From Hymenobacter gummosus (GTDB lineage Bacteria > Bacteroidota > Bacteroidia > Cytophagales > Hymenobacteraceae): a DNA stretch of 64,000 bases. Both the position numbers and the translations under genes were made by a program. Each line of letters starts with the position of its first letter. Position 1 is the stretch's first letter. The notes beneath the pieces are model-generated. The model was not told where the DNA came from. It was given only the letters and a program-made list of their open reading frames with translations, and made no database searches. Positions 62,680-64,000 of this stretch are shown in pieces. Where the stretch lies: the NCBI RefSeq assembly GCF_003970915.1, contig NZ_RXOF01000001.1, positions 248,001 through 312,000 of the forward strand. The letters run 5' to 3'.

Positions 62680-63732
62680 ATGCTACACCTGCCCCGCTTC
62701 TGCCAACGGTTTACCCGCCCCCGCCTCACCACGTCACAGCGGCCCCGCCTGCCGCTCACGGCGCTGGCGGCCCGCCCCGCTCCAACCCAATCCCGCCTGC
62801 GCGTGCTGCTCGACAAGCTCCGGCGCTACACCAGCACGGGCGCGTTGCTGCTGACGGCCCGTCCCCTGGCCCTGCTGCTGGCCGGCACCGGGCTGCTGCT
62901 GGGCAGCTGCACCACCGTGCGCCAGGGCGAGGTGGGCATCAAGCGCAAGCTCGGCCGCCTCGACCAGCAGGTCATTACCTCGGGGCCGAAAGCCTTCAAC
63001 CCCTTCCTAACCACTATCATCAAGGTGCCGGTGACGACGCAGAACCTGGAAATCCGCTCCAGCCTGCCCTCCAAGGAAGGCCTGTCCATTGCCTCCGACA
63101 TTTCCATTCTCTACCGCGTGAAGGCCGACCAGGTGCCCAACATCCTGCAAACCACCGGCCGCGACTACGAAAACATCCTGATTCTGCCCGTCTTTCGCTC
63201 GGCCGCCGCCGACGTAGGAGCCCGCTACTTCGCTAAGGACATGCACTCGGCCGAGCGGGCCGTGATTGAGAAGGCCATTCAGGCGCAGATGAACGAGGTG
63301 CTGGCCGCGCGCGGCTTCGAGATTGAGAACGTGCTGCTCAAAAACATTGCCCTGCCGGCCGGCCTGGCCAAGGCCATCGAGGACAAGCTGGCCTCGGAGC
63401 AGGAGGCGCTGCGCATGGAGTTCCTGAAGCAGCGCGAAACCCGCGACGCCGAGCGGCGGGTGATTGAGGCCGAGGGGCAGAAGCGCATCGCGGTGGTGAA
63501 GGCCGAGGGCGAGCGGGAAGCCAACATCATCCAGGCCCGGGGCAAGGCCGAGGCCATGCGCATCGAGGCCGAAGCCGTGCGCCTGACCAACCAGCTCATT
63601 AACCGCGACCTGACCCCGGCCGTGCTCCGCTACAAGTCCATCGAGGCCTTCCGGGAGCTGTCGAAGTCGCAAAACTCCAAGACCATCATTACCAACGGTA
63701 CCGCCCCGGTGCTCAACACCATTGCCCAGTAA
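62680..63732 (+). CDS. Prohibitin-like SPFH/band-7 lipoprotein
   Basis: 350 residues. A long, basic N-terminus leads to a hydrophobic stretch with a lipobox LLLGSCTT, so the mature protein may start at that cysteine (about 76). The band-7 domain (about 80-270) has GEVGIKRKLGRLDQQVITSGP, DISILYRVKADQVP and VLLKNIALPAGLAKAIEDKL. A charged coiled coil follows with REANIIQARGKAEAMRIEAEA, and the end matches prohibitins. These proteins form ring-like assemblies that scaffold membrane domains. A start codon nearer the lipobox is possible, though no ATG is in place there. Confidence 0.88.
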   Translation: MLHLPRFCQRFTRPRLTTSQRPRLPLTALAARPAPTQSRLRVLLDKLRRYTSTGALLLTARPLALLLAGTGLLLGSCTTVRQGEVGIKRKLGRLDQQVITSGPKAFNPFLTTIIKVPVTTQNLEIRSSLPSKEGLSIASDISILYRVKADQVPNILQTTGRDYENILILPVFRSAAADVGARYFAKDMHSAERAVIEKAIQAQMNEVLAARGFEIENVLLKNIALPAGLAKAIEDKLASEQEALRMEFLKQRETRDAERRVIEAEGQKRIAVVKAEGEREANIIQARGKAEAMRIEAEAVRLTNQLINRDLTPAVLRYKSIEAFRELSKSQNSKTIITNGTAPVLNTIAQ

Positions 63733-63733
63733 C

Positions 63734-64000
63734 ATGCCCGCCCTGCTTCTACTGACTCCCGCCGTGCCCGCTCACCTGGCCCGCCTGCCGCCCCGGCGGC
63801 CCGCCATCCTGCTGCTGGCCCTGCTGCTCGCGCTGCTGGCCGCGCCGGCCGCCCGGGCCCAGCAAAACCTGTTCAACATCCCCTCCGCCGACCTGACCCC
63901 GCAGGGCAAGGTGTTCTTCCAGCACCAGAGCAACCTCTACGGCGGCGGCTACTGGGAAGCCAAAAACCACCTCGTGTACGGGCTGGGCAAAGGTTGGGAA
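63734..64000 (+). CDS. Secreted protein, N-terminal part only
   Basis: The ATG at 63734 lies one base after the prohibitin-like stop and opens a frame of 89 codons to the window edge. It has a long signal peptide (AILLLALLLALLAAPAARAQ) followed by NLFNIPSADLTPQGKVFFQH and a tyrosine/glycine-rich segment. That segment has the look of an outer membrane barrel or envelope protein. Function cannot be assigned from this part. Confidence 0.7.
   Translation, partial: MPALLLLTPAVPAHLARLPPRRPAILLLALLLALLAAPAARAQQNLFNIPSADLTPQGKVFFQHQSNLYGGGYWEAKNHLVYGLGKGWE

Overview
The window looks like a piece of chromosome from a GC-rich member of the Bacteroidota, most likely a Hymenobacter-type cytophagian. The evidence is the mix of type IX secretion C-terminal domains, LytTR two-component pairs, a PID-CTERM-like surface protein, a SbtA-type transporter, an exporter operon and promoter -7 boxes of the TAnnTTTG type. 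Coding DNA is roughly 65-70% GC. Islands of lower GC mark acquired DNA.

Layout. 1-5.1 kb (minus strand): an MscS-type channel cut by the window edge, an acyl carrier protein, a LytTR regulator with its LytS-like kinase, and a Spy/CpxP-like periplasmic protein. 5.3-12.0 kb: one giant secreted FG-GAP/VCBS repeat protein with a type IX sorting domain. 12.3-15.2 kb: a secreted GH2 beta-galactosidase. 15.5-20.2 kb: nucleotide synthesis genes purE-purK, pyrC and pyrB. A low-GC gene bounded by 40-bp inverted repeats sits between purE and pyrC, and a structured leader with a terminator hairpin lies upstream of pyrB.

20.9-38.1 kb is a defence and mobile-element island. It starts with an IS3-family element (broken orfB) lying 8 bp from the old end of a CRISPR array of 55 repeats and 54 spacers. 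The array is followed by its leader and a complete minus-strand cas set that reads, in transcription order, cas6, cas5, cas3, cas8, cas7, cas4, cas1, cas2. This is a type I-B-like system with an unusual gene order. A small plus-strand gene of unknown function sits inside the locus between cas6 and cas5. Beyond cas6 lie a decayed DUF1016/YhcG-type nuclease gene, a serine recombinase and an IS1182-type element with a CATG target duplication.

38.5-53.9 kb: a multi-PAS histidine kinase followed by a decayed small gene and a decayed receiver gene; a block of secreted proteins (PID-CTERM peptide, type IX secreted adhesin-like protein, three tandem collagen/C1q-like paralogs); an unknown 418-residue protein between 23-bp direct repeats; a second kinase/LytTR pair; and several pseudogenes (IS1, kinase tail, PepSY-like). 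54.1-64 kb: SbtA-type bicarbonate transporter, a TolC/HlyD/ABC export operon whose ATPase has degenerate catalytic motifs, a TetR regulator, an isocitrate dehydrogenase, a band-7 lipoprotein and the start of a secreted protein. Palindromic operator-like sites lie between isocitrate dehydrogenase and the band-7 gene.

The most promising leads are the ORFan inside the cas locus, the divergent cas8/cas7 pair with its odd gene order, the hairpin separating the interference and adaptation genes, the pyrB leader RNA, and the operator cluster at 62.5-62.7 kb. All assignments come from reading the sequence; no database search was possible.
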